Assembly: GCA_029960045.1 (NCBI GenBank)
Contig: JASCOV010000013.1
Span: forward strand, 1-64,000
Reading direction: 5' to 3'
Origin: Flavobacteriaceae bacterium PS02293
Lineage (GTDB): Bacteria; Bacteroidota; Bacteroidia; Flavobacteriales; Weeksellaceae
DNA length: 64,000 nucleotides
Shown here: positions 9,008-16,887 of the stretch, piece by piece
How positions within the stretch are numbered: position 1 is the stretch's first letter
Layout: the number at the start of each line of letters is the position of its first letter
Position numbers and translations under genes: made by a program
The notes under the pieces: model-generated
What the model was told of the DNA's origin: nothing
Seen by the model: the letters and a program-made list of their open reading frames with translations, nothing else
The model's database searches: none

Positions 9008-10519
9008 CTACTCTTGCAAAGGTTTTCGGCTTTCCCTTTTGAATTGTTTCGATATCGAATGCGCATAGCGGTACCGGACAATTCTGCTTCCGGTCAGTGT
9101 ATAAAAATACTGGTCGGTAGCTAACATCTGGCGCATCTTGTCATCCCCGCGGTGATCGACATAAAAACTCCCCAGATATTCTTTTCGCTGTGTGTGGTAC
9201 ATATCCACCACACTGGCTTTGTTCCATGTTTTTTTTAATTCATACTTCCCGATAATGTTGGACTTAATGAACAGAATATGCTGCTGTACAGTGGCAGATG
9301 AATTGACAATCAAAGGTGGTGCTGCCATTTTTTTTATGCCAGTGGTCATTTCAACCACTTTAATTTTTGGTGTCGAAATCGTATCAATGGTATGATAGAC
9401 AGTTTTACGGTTTAACGTTTCATCAGAAACCGTAAATTGATTTTTATAATAATAAACATAGATAATACTTCGCTCGGAAGGATTATAAATCAGTTGGCCG
9501 TCTGTCTCAAACACACCTTTACCATCCAGAGAATTTTGTCGCAGCGAAACTGGTCGAGCATCTAAAACATCCAGCAGGCCAAGTGTATTGGAATTGGTTT
9601 TCGTGCTTTTGGCTCGGAGTACAAAGTGGTCTCCTTCAATAGGTGCCAGTTCATCAAAATAGGCATCTTGATGACTAATCATCTTCATATCATTGTTACC
9701 GATTTCTGAACGGTAGATAATCGGGGTTTTTCCGTCATACAAGTAAACATAAGGTGGCGAAACTTTGATCTTGACGCCGGACCATTTGTAAGAGTTGTAG
9801 TGCTCAGGATTCAGGATCTGCTGTTCACTGGACCTAAGGTTGATGTCAACCTTTGTCAGAAGAAAGGGAGCGGTATAGTTTCCCAGGTATACAAAGTGTT
9901 CGTCATATCCCGCAAAATAAAAGGAGTTGTATTTGAGCTCATAGTTTTTGTCTTCCAGCACGCCATGGTGTGGGAATCGCCTTGTAAAATTATTCTCAGT
10001 TCTGATAATGTGCTCAGAGCTTATAAATAGGTAAATAATGCTGCTGCTCGCTAAGATTGAAACCAGTGTAATATAAAGAATAGTGGTTTTATAGAGCTTG
10101 TTTTTGGCTTTTTCAATCAGCCATATCCCGGCAGTTGCTAAGAGGATACAGCCTGTATTAAAAATCAGATGTTCTTGCCAGCCCAGTTTTTCTAGGATGC
10201 CGCCGCAGGAGCATGGGATGAATTCACTGTAGTTCAGTATAATGTAGATATAGACAGTAAAGCCAGTCATCAGTCCCAATGAAATATATAAGCCTGTCAG
10301 CCTCAATTTAGGAAAGCAGAGCAGAACGGAAACCAGCAATTCAATCGCTATAATGCCGTAAGATATAAATCCGGCATAGGCACTCAGGACGGGGGACTGC
10401 CCAATCTGGATTTGGAAATTTTCAAAATCAAGGAGTTTGCTCGCAGCAGCGTAGGTGAGCAGTAAAACAAAAAAGTATGGAATAACCTGATGTGATAATG
10501 CAGTAGTAAATGTTTTCAT
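9008..10519 (-). CDS. MauE/DoxX-family redox-associated membrane protein with C-terminal propeller-like domain (503 aa)
   Basis: The first 170 residues hold about five membrane segments of the MauE/DoxX type, with a conserved CSCGG motif near residue 105, characteristic of MauE proteins linked to disulphide handling of partner proteins. The remaining 330 residues are predicted periplasmic, rich in short beta strands and beta-propeller-like; this extension is longer than a plain MauE (about 200 aa). It sits in the middle of an operon of small Cys-rich or lipoprotein genes. A role in folding or exporting them is inferred from context. Confidence 0.8.
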   Translation of the reverse strand: MKTFTTALSHQVIPYFFVLLLTYAAASKLLDFENFQIQIGQSPVLSAYAGFISYGIIAIELLVSVLLCFPKLRLTGLYISLGLMTGFTVYIYIILNYSEFIPCSCGGILEKLGWQEHLIFNTGCILLATAGIWLIEKAKNKLYKTTILYITLVSILASSSIIYLFISSEHIIRTENNFTRRFPHHGVLEDKNYELKYNSFYFAGYDEHFVYLGNYTAPFLLTKVDINLRSSEQQILNPEHYNSYKWSGVKIKVSPPYVYLYDGKTPIIYRSEIGNNDMKMISHQDAYFDELAPIEGDHFVLRAKSTKTNSNTLGLLDVLDARPVSLRQNSLDGKGVFETDGQLIYNPSERSIIYVYYYKNQFTVSDETLNRKTVYHTIDTISTPKIKVVEMTTGIKKMAAPPLIVNSSATVQQHILFIKSNIIGKYELKKTWNKASVVDMYHTQRKEYLGSFYVDHRGDDKMRQMLATDQYFYTLTGSRIVRYRYAHSISKQFKRESRKPLQE

Positions 10520-10530
10520 CTCTATTTTTT

Positions 10531-10701
10531 TTATCCGGTTTGAATAAGCATCCAGATGGTCTTTTGATGGCAGTAGTAGGGCATCTTGCTGCCCTCTGAA
10601 ACCAGACAGGTCGTTTTAAAATACCCCATGCTTTCCCAAATCCCGCTGGTAGGGCAGATGTGGCCGCTGGTGCATAATTTGGGAAAATGATGAGGGTTCA
10701 T
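10531..10701 (-). CDS. 56-residue Cys-rich small protein
   Basis: A short frame with ATG at 10701 and TAA at 10531, 21 bases after the lipoprotein gene and 11 bases before the MauE gene. The product has four cysteines (CTSGHIC, TTCLV, YYCHQ), a central SGIWESMGYFKTT and ends MLIQTG. Small proteins with an SGIWE core and a terminal W-x-LIQ are, from memory, common in Chryseobacterium beside such loci. There is no signal peptide. Its position and spacing inside the operon are the main argument that it is real. Confidence 0.6.
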   Translation of the reverse strand: MNPHHFPKLCTSGHICPTSGIWESMGYFKTTCLVSEGSKMPYYCHQKTIWMLIQTG

Positions 10702-10722
10702 ATCAATTGTGTTTTTGCCATT

Positions 10723-10935
10723 CTATGGTTGTTTCCAGTCTTGTCCGTCTCGTACGGGTGGGTCAGGATCCAGTTCCCACAGATCATAAGGGGATTTGGA
10801 TGGATCAGGGATGCTGTCGGTTGTCTTTTTCTGAAACTTTGGCGGTGCAGAAATGTCAGAGCTTTCATGGTCCCGGCATTGTTGGGTCACGCTTCCCAAT
10901 GCCAGGATAACTGTAAATTGGATTAACTTTTTCAT
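10723..10935 (-). CDS. Small lipoprotein (70 aa)
   Basis: Short signal (LIQFTVILALGSVTQQC) with Cys20 as the probable lipidated residue, then a Pro/Asp-rich, probably unstructured tail ending PPVRDGQDWKQP. It is the first gene of the minus-strand operon and has a good promoter at 10993-11023. The lipobox is weak (TQQC). Function unknown. Two + strand frames over the same bases look like shadows. Confidence 0.65.
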   Translation of the reverse strand: MKKLIQFTVILALGSVTQQCRDHESSDISAPPKFQKKTTDSIPDPSKSPYDLWELDPDPPVRDGQDWKQP

Positions 10936-10992
10936 GGGTTCAATTGTTTTAAAAGTTGATCCGGCCGGTTTTAAAGATTAGAATTCTGTGGT

Positions 10993-11023
10993 CAAATGTA
11001 GATGGCTTTTGCCCTTGAAACAA
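10993..11023 (-). promoter_or_regulatory. Promoter of the lipoprotein/MauE/DUF6520 operon
   Basis: On the minus strand TTG (11023-11021), a 20-base spacer, then TACATTTG (11000-10993). This fits the Bacteroidota -33/-7 consensus and spacing well and sits about 58 bases before the first start codon. Confidence 0.65.
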
Positions 11024-11170
11024 CCGTTGATCGTAAGGATTTAAAAATATGGACGTCCAGATTTTTAAATTTTGACAGTATATAATGGCGGGATATTGCG
11101 TTATGGATACGTTTTGTGTGTTTTTATTCGCTTATGATTTGAGAATTCGCTAATTCTCTATCATATTGAT

Positions 11171-11178
11171 TAAATTTG
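11171..11178 (+). promoter_or_regulatory. -7 element for the TPR/AraC regulator
   Basis: TAAATTTG matches TAnnTTTG and lies 27 bases before the ATG at 11206. It argues against the in-frame upstream ATG at 11176, which falls inside this element. Confidence 0.5.
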
Positions 11179-11205
11179 ATTGATTTCAATACAAAAACAC
11201 AGGCG

Positions 11206-12909
11206 ATGAAAAATCAATCATTACTCTTGATCTTAGCTTTGCTGATCATAGGCTGGGTGGATGCCCGCCATTCTGAAAATGATATGTACCGGAATATTCG
11301 AAAGCACTACGAGTTTAAAAAGAAAAATGACAGTACAGTACTGCCTTATGTAGAGCAGTATATCAGGCTTGCCAAATCAAAAGGCAGCAACGACCATTTA
11401 TACCAGGCTTATAAGGATGCCGTCATGTTCAACCCTTGTGAGATCACGAAGTCGAAATACGCTGACAGCACGATAACAGTGGCTTTACTGACAAATAATG
11501 ATAGTTATATCACCAGTGCATACTTGGGAAAGGGGATTATTTATTATTTCAATTTTCGGAAATACAGGTTGGCATTGAATGAATATCTGAAAGCTTACGC
11601 CCACGCACAAAAAATTGAAGATGGATACCTTAGACATAAAGTGATGTACCATATTGGTGTCGTAAAATCCTATTTGGGCTATTATGACGAGGCGGAAAGT
11701 CACTTCTTGGAATGTGCTGCTTACTACAAGCTTCAGGCACAGAAGCCAGGTCACCCCAACCAGCAGTATAATGATAAAAAAGGCTATTATAACAGCCTTC
11801 ATCAGTTATTAGTCTGCTGCCGTTACCAGAAGAATTTTAAAAAATCCGATAGCCTTCTGAAAATAGGGCTATACCTGACGGGTAAGGATCCTGACTTTGA
11901 TGTTGAAAACGCGTATTTTAAAAAATGCAGGGGCATTTCCGAATTTTATAATGCAAAAAATGGCCAAAGTATTTCATCCTTAAAAGAATCGCTCCCTGCT
12001 ATTAAAAGGGTTGGCGATTTTGCATGGGTATCAGTTGTAGATTACTACTTGGCGAAAAATTATATACAGCTCAAAGACCAGGTCGGGGCAATGGTCTATC
12101 TTCAGAAAGTGGATTCGATTTTTAACAGCCATGACTTTATTTTACCGGAACTCCGCCCCGGTTACGAATATCTCATAAAGCATTACAGGCAGAAAGGGGA
12201 TTTGAGAAAAGAGCTCTATTATACAGATCAGCTGTTAAGGGCAGATAGCCTGATTACAAAAGACTTCAGTTATCTGTCAGGTAAGATTCACAAAGAATAT
12301 GATACACGGATGTTGCTGGTAGAGAAAGAAAGGCTTGAAAAATCGGGCATTTACAGAGCTTTATATGGTGTGGTGTCTTCGCTGTTGGTAATGGTATTAT
12401 TGCTCATGCTGATTTTTCATTACAGAAAAGAAAAAAGGATTTCATTGCAGTATAATTTGTTACAGCAAAAGCTGCGGACTACCGATACGACGCATCCGTC
12501 AGATGCTCTGCCTGATAATGAGCTGGCAAGGAAAACGGTACTCACACCGGAACTGAATCGGGAACTGGATGTAAAGATCAAAAATTTCGAAGAGACCAGA
12601 GGATATACTGCAAAAAAGCTTTCCCTCGGAAGGATTGCAGCCAAGTTCGGAACCAATACGTATTATTTGTCAACCTATATCAATGAACGAAAAGGGATGA
12701 ATTTCAGCCGCTACATCAATGCGTTGAGAATGACCTATATAACACAGTTGATGAATAACGAAAAAAAATATCTGAATTACAATATAGAAGCTTTGGCTTC
12801 TGAATGTGGCATCGCTTCCAGGCAGCATTTTTCAGACCTCTTTTTTGAAACCAATGGCATCCGCCCAACAGATTACATTCGGAGAAGAAAAAAGGAATTG
12901 GAAAACTAG
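11206..12909 (+). CDS. TPR-containing membrane regulator with C-terminal AraC-type HTH (567 aa)
   Basis: Signal or first membrane segment at the N-terminus (LLLILALLIIGW), a predicted periplasmic or sensory TPR-like helical region (about 30-380), a transmembrane helix (about 390-412, VVSSLLVMVLLLMLIF), a short linker, then about 95 residues of AraC/XylS DNA-binding domain (IAAKFGTNTYYLSTYI, later IASRQHFSDLFFETNGIRPTDYIRRR). It is a one-protein membrane sensor-regulator, a design frequent in Bacteroidota. It is divergent from the MauE/DUF6520 operon with about 270 bases between them, so it probably controls that operon (inference). Confidence 0.85.
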   Translation: MKNQSLLLILALLIIGWVDARHSENDMYRNIRKHYEFKKKNDSTVLPYVEQYIRLAKSKGSNDHLYQAYKDAVMFNPCEITKSKYADSTITVALLTNNDSYITSAYLGKGIIYYFNFRKYRLALNEYLKAYAHAQKIEDGYLRHKVMYHIGVVKSYLGYYDEAESHFLECAAYYKLQAQKPGHPNQQYNDKKGYYNSLHQLLVCCRYQKNFKKSDSLLKIGLYLTGKDPDFDVENAYFKKCRGISEFYNAKNGQSISSLKESLPAIKRVGDFAWVSVVDYYLAKNYIQLKDQVGAMVYLQKVDSIFNSHDFILPELRPGYEYLIKHYRQKGDLRKELYYTDQLLRADSLITKDFSYLSGKIHKEYDTRMLLVEKERLEKSGIYRALYGVVSSLLVMVLLLMLIFHYRKEKRISLQYNLLQQKLRTTDTTHPSDALPDNELARKTVLTPELNRELDVKIKNFEETRGYTAKKLSLGRIAAKFGTNTYYLSTYINERKGMNFSRYINALRMTYITQLMNNEKKYLNYNIEALASECGIASRQHFSDLFFETNGIRPTDYIRRRKKELEN

Positions 12910-13006
12910 GCGGTCAACGAATGGTGTCAGATGATCTGCCTTTCACATTTTCTTTCCACCTCCTCACCATTTTCCCTTTTCTTCGTAAATTATCTCAAAA
13001 AAGGAC

Positions 13007-13855
13007 ATGGTAGAAAAAAATTTTTTGAAAAGGGTAGAAAAAGACTACCTGAGGATGGAGCATTCATTATTGGAAATGGAGCAGCAGCAGGAAGATCGGC
13101 TGATGATTGCGGAGAAGTGCCTGATATTGATTGATGAATATATAAGGAAACTAAAATCACAGGTGCTAAAACATCAGTTTGATTCGATGGCGGATGAGGT
13201 CTGTTTTTTCAGGAATCTGAAACCTAAATTCATCTCAAAATATCTGTATTACAACCAGATTCTGGAAATCGAATCACTGAAGCCAAAATCTGGCAAAAAA
13301 GCCATAAGGAAGTTTTACGAAAACTGGATTGCTAAACTGAATGCAGATTACCTGGGCTATGTAGAGTTTTACAACTACTACAAAAGGGAGGCAACTTATC
13401 TCGATCAGAAATATTTTGTCAGGAATACCTATGATTTGAAGATGAAATTGCCGGATCATCTGTATAGTTTCGATGATGGATTCACAACCTTTTATGACCA
13501 TCAGGTCGCCAAAATTATTTCAAATGATGAATTGATCAATTTTCTGTTGGCAGCAGTTCAGAAATTGGAGAGAGGGCATGTACCGAAAACCGGAGTGGAA
13601 AACAGATTAAAATGGACTGCACCAAAGGTGGCGTTGATTGAATTGATTTATGCCCTCCACCACAACCGTTGTTTCAATGCAGGGGCACTGGATCTTACAG
13701 GGACTGCAAAGGTTTTTGAGGATTTGTTGGAGGTGGATTTGCAAAACTTTCATAAGGTGATTACAGAAATTAAAGCACGCAAAAGCAACCGGACAAAATT
13801 CCTTCAGCAGCTGCAGCAAAATCTTGAACAACTATTCATGGACACCGATTTATAA
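13007..13855 (+). CDS. RteC-domain protein (282 aa)
   Basis: Matches from memory the RteC family, first known as the tetracycline-responsive regulator of excision in the Bacteroides conjugative transposon CTnDOT. The N-terminus is helical and coiled-coil-like (about 1-60); the C-terminal part has the family signature LKWTAPKVALIELIYALHHNRCFN, then a KVFEDLLEVDL segment and IKARKSNRTKFL. Length is normal. It suggests that this region derives from an integrative or conjugative element. An overlapping + strand frame at 12931 is a shadow. Confidence 0.8.
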   Translation: MVEKNFLKRVEKDYLRMEHSLLEMEQQQEDRLMIAEKCLILIDEYIRKLKSQVLKHQFDSMADEVCFFRNLKPKFISKYLYYNQILEIESLKPKSGKKAIRKFYENWIAKLNADYLGYVEFYNYYKREATYLDQKYFVRNTYDLKMKLPDHLYSFDDGFTTFYDHQVAKIISNDELINFLLAAVQKLERGHVPKTGVENRLKWTAPKVALIELIYALHHNRCFNAGALDLTGTAKVFEDLLEVDLQNFHKVITEIKARKSNRTKFLQQLQQNLEQLFMDTDL

Positions 13856-13867
13856 CGGTGTTTTTTT
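13842..13867 (+). terminator. Terminator of the rteC-like gene
   Basis: ACACCG, 8-base loop, CGGTGT and a run of seven T. The stem overlaps the end of the coding sequence, whose stop codon lies in the loop. Confidence 0.8.
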
Positions 13868-13924
13868 ATGGGCTTTTCCACAATCCATCCACAAACAGCT
13901 TATCGATAAGGTTTTCACAACAAT

Positions 13925-13943
13925 CGTTCGGTACTACCGAACG
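13925..13943. promoter_or_regulatory. Palindromic operator candidate upstream of the HTH gene
   Basis: CGTTCGGTACTACCGAACG is a perfect 9+1+9 palindrome 133 bases before the excisionase-like gene. It shares the TCGTTCG half with the palindrome at 842-857. The rest of the 13868-14075 spacer is A/T- and C-rich with TCTAAT-type short repeats just before the start codon. Confidence 0.45.
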
Positions 13944-14075
13944 CCTACCGAAATAGTTTCGCTGCTATTTTCAAAATTTGCTTTACCAAATCACCACAAA
14001 ATCCACCAATATGAATGCCTTACAAAAAGCATCTCAAATTCTAATATCTAATTTCTAAAATCTAAACTCTACAAA

Positions 14076-14333
14076 ATGTCAGTCAACATCATTACCAAAG
14101 AAGATCTTCAGGAATTCAAAATTGAATTATTGCAAGACATCAAAGATTTATTTCACATCAAAACAACAGAACAGAAACTATGGCTTCGTTCCGCAGAAGT
14201 CCGAGAACTGCTAAAGATTTCTTCAGGAACATTACAGACTTTACGGGCTAATGGAACGCTGTCCTACACCCGTGTAGGTGGCACATTATATTATAATTAC
14301 AAAGACATAGAGAAACTTTTCAAAGAAAAGTAA
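14076..14333 (+). CDS. Helix-turn-helix (excisionase-like) DNA-binding protein (85 aa)
   Basis: N-terminal helix (DLQEFKIELLQDIKDLF), then a MerR/excisionase-type winged helix (WLRSAEVRELLKISSGTLQ, followed by LRANGTLSYTRVGGTLYY and a final DIEKLFK). Proteins of this pattern are standard in Bacteroidota conjugative and mobilisable elements, where they act as recombination directionality factors or regulators. It precedes the replication-like pair at 14409-16108. Confidence 0.85.
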   Translation: MSVNIITKEDLQEFKIELLQDIKDLFHIKTTEQKLWLRSAEVRELLKISSGTLQTLRANGTLSYTRVGGTLYYNYKDIEKLFKEK

Positions 14334-14408
14334 AGGGTACACACCTTCCCACATCCCAAACCCAACCTTTTGTCATCCATCATTCATCATTTAGTACCTC
14401 CAACCACC

Positions 14409-15239
14409 ATGAATTACATCAAACACCTCACAGGCTTCTTCGAAAAAGTAGCTCAGGAAAAAACACTCAATCCAACCCACATCAGCCTTTACATAGCATT
14501 ATTCCAGTTCTGGAATTTCAATAGGTTTAGGAATCCAATCAGTATCTCACGAGATGAGGTCATGAGGATCAGCAAAATCAGTTCGAAAGCAACCTACCAC
14601 AAATGCCTGAAAAATCTGCATGCATTGGGGTATATAGATTACCAGCCATCCTACAATCCGTTTAGGGGAAGCCACGTAGTGATGTTTGATTTCGCAGTTG
14701 AACTGAAACCTTTATCAAAACAGGCCGGGACAAGAAATGAACTCTCTTCTGAACCTGCTGATGGAAAGGTTGTAAACAGGCATTGTTCAAGTGGTGAAAT
14801 AGGTAATGAACAGGCATTAGTCCATTCTATAAACAGTACAAACAATAAAAGTACTTTAGACGGAATAAACTTGGATGAGCAGGTTCAGAATGATCCGGAA
14901 AATAAAAATGAGGAGTTTATCGGGATCACTTCAGGGCAACAAAAGACACGTGAAAAAAACAAAACATTTTTAGAACCGGATCTTTCCGAGGTTCAGTCCT
15001 TTTTTCACGAAAAAAGTTTTCCCGGGATCGAAGCTGAAAAATTCTACAATTATTTTTCAAGCAATGGCTGGCTGGTAGGCGGAAAAACCAAAATGAAAAA
15101 TTGGCAGGCCGCCGCAAGAAATTGGCAATTAAATTCAAAAAGATTTAACGCCTCATCTGCCGTTCACGATCCGGCAAATAATCTCAAACCCAGTAACCTT
15201 AATGCCTCCACAAATAAATCTTACCAGGAAAAACTATAA
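14409..15239 (+). CDS. Winged-helix replisome-organiser-like protein of a mobile element (276 aa)
   Basis: Residues about 1-95 (HISLYIALFQFWNFNRF, then ISRDEVMRISKISSKATYHKCLKNLHALGYI) look like a winged-helix DNA-binding domain. A low-complexity linker follows, then a C-terminal motif EKFYNYFSSNGW..MKNWQAAARNW near residues 215-245, which in phage and ICE proteins is linked to helicase loading. The ATG at 14409 fits the conserved N-terminus; a 13-residue upstream extension is unlikely. With the DnaC-like ATPase downstream it forms a plausible initiator/loader pair (inference). Confidence 0.65.
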   Translation: MNYIKHLTGFFEKVAQEKTLNPTHISLYIALFQFWNFNRFRNPISISRDEVMRISKISSKATYHKCLKNLHALGYIDYQPSYNPFRGSHVVMFDFAVELKPLSKQAGTRNELSSEPADGKVVNRHCSSGEIGNEQALVHSINSTNNKSTLDGINLDEQVQNDPENKNEEFIGITSGQQKTREKNKTFLEPDLSEVQSFFHEKSFPGIEAEKFYNYFSSNGWLVGGKTKMKNWQAAARNWQLNSKRFNASSAVHDPANNLKPSNLNASTNKSYQEKL

Positions 15240-15394
15240 ATCAATCAATTCATTCTCTTTCCCACGGATTTATCATTCCCGTACCTCGACTCCTAAGATC
15301 CCTTCTCTGAAGGGGAATCCGCCAATTTGAATCCAATGATATCAATATTCCATCAGTATATTCTATCAGGGAAAACTATAGATCGAAATCCCAT

Positions 15395-15441
15395 TCCCCT
15401 CCTCTGGAGGGGTGTCCGCCAAAGCGGACGGGGTGGTTTTT
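15395..15441. repeat. Dispersed double-hairpin repeat, copy 1
   Basis: 47 bases with two hairpins, CCCCTCC/GGAGGGG and GTCCGC/GCGGAC, ending GGGGTGGTTTTT. A second copy at 16315-16361 differs at two positions, and a diverged piece lies near 15298-15332. It occupies the 226-base spacer before the ATPase gene. Confidence 0.75.
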
Positions 15442-15466
15442 CTACATCCAAACAAATTCACAAACC

Positions 15467-16108
15467 ATGAAACTCCCATCACAACCCCTTCAAATGTCCT
15501 ACAATTATCAGGTAGTCGTTTCCCGGCTCATCAGGAGTGGCGAAAAAACTTTAGGCAAAACATTCCACATTCCGGAAAACGAACGCGGAATCATCTTCGG
15601 GTTGCTTGCATGGTTTCTGGAAGATGAACCCGTGGCAGAAAAAATGGGCATAGATCTCAAAAAAGGAATTCTTTTGAGTGGTCCGATTGGCTGTGGTAAA
15701 ACAACGCTTTTTAGACTGATGCAGAGTTTTCCCACACAAAGAAAAAACTTCGGGATTGTTTCAACACGTAAGGTAGTCTCTGAGTTTATGCAGTCAGGCT
15801 ACGAAGTTCTGGAAAAGTACTCAAGGGGCAATTTTAGCCAGGATGCAAGGTGTGCCAGACTGTATTGTTTCGACGACCTTGGATCAGAAACCACTTCCAA
15901 ATACTTTGGCAACGACTGCAATGTAATGGCAGAGATCCTGTTGACGCGCTATGACATGTTCAAAGAAAAAGGACTGCTCACACACATCACGACAAACTTA
16001 TCAGCCACCGAAATAGAATCCCAATACGGCAACCGCCTTCGTTCTAGAATGAGAGAAATGTTTAATCTGTTTGGGTATGATGAAACTTCAGAAGATAAAA
16101 GGAAATAA
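15467..16108 (+). CDS. DnaC/IstB-like AAA+ ATPase of a mobile element (213 aa)
   Basis: P-loop ATPase with Walker A GPIGCGKTT near residues 71-79, Walker B CFDDLG near 129-134 and a sensor-type ITTNLS near 171-176, ending in an arginine-rich RLRSRMREM. The size and layout fit helicase-loader or transposition-helper ATPases. It follows the replisome-organiser-like gene by 227 bases; the two recur together in Bacteroidota elements. It could instead serve transposition, since no helicase is seen here. Confidence 0.75.
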   Translation: MKLPSQPLQMSYNYQVVVSRLIRSGEKTLGKTFHIPENERGIIFGLLAWFLEDEPVAEKMGIDLKKGILLSGPIGCGKTTLFRLMQSFPTQRKNFGIVSTRKVVSEFMQSGYEVLEKYSRGNFSQDARCARLYCFDDLGSETTSKYFGNDCNVMAEILLTRYDMFKEKGLLTHITTNLSATEIESQYGNRLRSRMREMFNLFGYDETSEDKRK

Positions 16109-16170
16109 TCGAAGTTTTGTGGTCTTTTAATCGTCTTTCGTGGAATTGCAGGATTTATTCTCTTATAGCG

Positions 16171-16241
16171 CAGATTTCCAATCCGTACCTCATCCTTTTC
16201 TACAAAACAAAGCCTCTCTAAATAAGACGGCTTACTGGTTC
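16171..16241. repeat. Direct repeat, copy 1 (CAGATTTCCAATCC type)
   Basis: About 71 bases starting CAGATTTCCAATCCGTACC and ending in CTGGTTC, closely matching 16373-16446. The hairpin arms are damaged in this copy (GCCTCTC against GACGGC). A partial third start (CGGATTTGCAATCC) follows at 16250. Together with 16315-16361 these repeats fill the gene-free 16109-16462. Confidence 0.7.
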
Positions 16242-16314
16242 TTATAGCGCGGATTTGCAATCCTTTATTCCCCCGCCTTCAACAATTCTCATTGTCCTCA
16301 CTTGGTCTCTCAAT

Positions 16315-16361
16315 TCCCCTCCTTTGGAGGGGTGTCCGCCAAAGCGAACGGGGTGGTTTTT
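16315..16361. repeat. Dispersed double-hairpin repeat, copy 2
   Basis: Identical to 15395-15441 except for two bases; the same CCCCTCC/GGAGGGG stem is kept, and the second stem has one mismatch. Confidence 0.75.
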
Positions 16362-16372
16362 GCCCGCAAGCA

Positions 16373-16446
16373 CAGATTTCCAATCCGTACCCCCATCTCT
16401 TTCTACAAGACAAAAGCCTCTCTAAATAAGAGAGGCTCACTGGTTC
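16373..16446. repeat. Direct repeat, copy 2, carrying an intact terminator hairpin
   Basis: Matches 16171-16241 over its length with a few substitutions and small indels. It contains the intact GCCTCTC/GAGAGGC stem. Confidence 0.7.
16415..16437 (-). terminator. Terminator of the DUF5675 cassette
   Basis: AGCCTCTC, 7-base loop, GAGAGGCT; on the minus strand it is followed by TTTTG, 26 bases past the last stop of the cassette. The stem is part of the repeat at 16373-16446. Confidence 0.6.
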
Positions 16447-16462
16447 CCAAGTCACCACAACT

Positions 16463-16654
16463 TTATTTCTGAAACCTTTTTTTGATGGTTCTGATAAGAA
16501 ATTTGACCATTAAAGTGGCTGCAAAGCTCGAAACACCGCCAACAGATGCTAGAACAATAGTCTTCAGGAGATCTTCACTGTGGATGTTGACAAAAATGGT
16601 CAACACTGTTCCGAATGCAGTACTTACTTTCGTTGAGTTATCCACGTTGTACAT
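16463..16654 (-). CDS. Small membrane protein (63 aa)
   Basis: One or two hydrophobic segments (about 12-25 and 33-55), ending in a basic tail RTIKKRFQK. The size, hydrophobicity and charged tail resemble a holin, but no family is recognised. It is last in the minus-strand cassette, 20 bases after the preceding 70-residue protein. Confidence 0.55.
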   Translation of the reverse strand: MYNVDNSTKVSTAFGTVLTIFVNIHSEDLLKTIVLASVGGVSSFAATLMVKFLIRTIKKRFQK

Positions 16655-16674
16655 CGCAAATGTATTTATAATGA

Positions 16675-16887
16675 CTAATCATCTCTGTGGATAGCTGTCT
16701 GACTGATGGCAGAGGCAATACCACCTGCAACAGCGAGATAACCTGCGATGGTGATCACAAGGGAAGGTAGTGATACCGGAGCTGTGGCAATTACGCCGCT
16801 GACTGCCGTCAGCAATAGGCCTGCGTTTCTTATCAGTTTAAAGAATTTCGGGGTAGGTTCCTGAATTCTTTCTATTACTTTTTTCAT
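16675..16887 (-). CDS. Small two-helix membrane protein, holin-sized (70 aa)
   Basis: Basic N-terminus, then two hydrophobic helices (about 19-38 and 42-62) separated by a Pro-containing turn. Its ATG shares one base with the stop of the DUF5675 gene (TAATG), so it is translationally coupled. Function unknown; placement beside a DUF5675 protein suggests a lysis-like or envelope role (inference). Confidence 0.65.
   Translation of the reverse strand: MKKVIERIQEPTPKFFKLIRNAGLLLTAVSGVIATAPVSLPSLVITIAGYLAVAGGIASAISQTAIHRDD

Noticed and set aside
10687..10926. Two + strand frames opposite the small lipoprotein
   Set aside because: Shadow frames; the minus-strand lipoprotein has a lipobox, promoter and operon context.
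12931..13134. + strand frame ahead of the RteC-like gene
   Set aside because: Overlaps the RteC start in another frame and shows low-complexity sequence.
13824..14051. 75-codon + strand frame
   Set aside because: Overlaps the RteC end and its terminator; no recognisable pattern.
16171..16446. CRISPR-like spacing of repeats
   Set aside because: Only two long imperfect copies with unrelated spacing and no cas gene.
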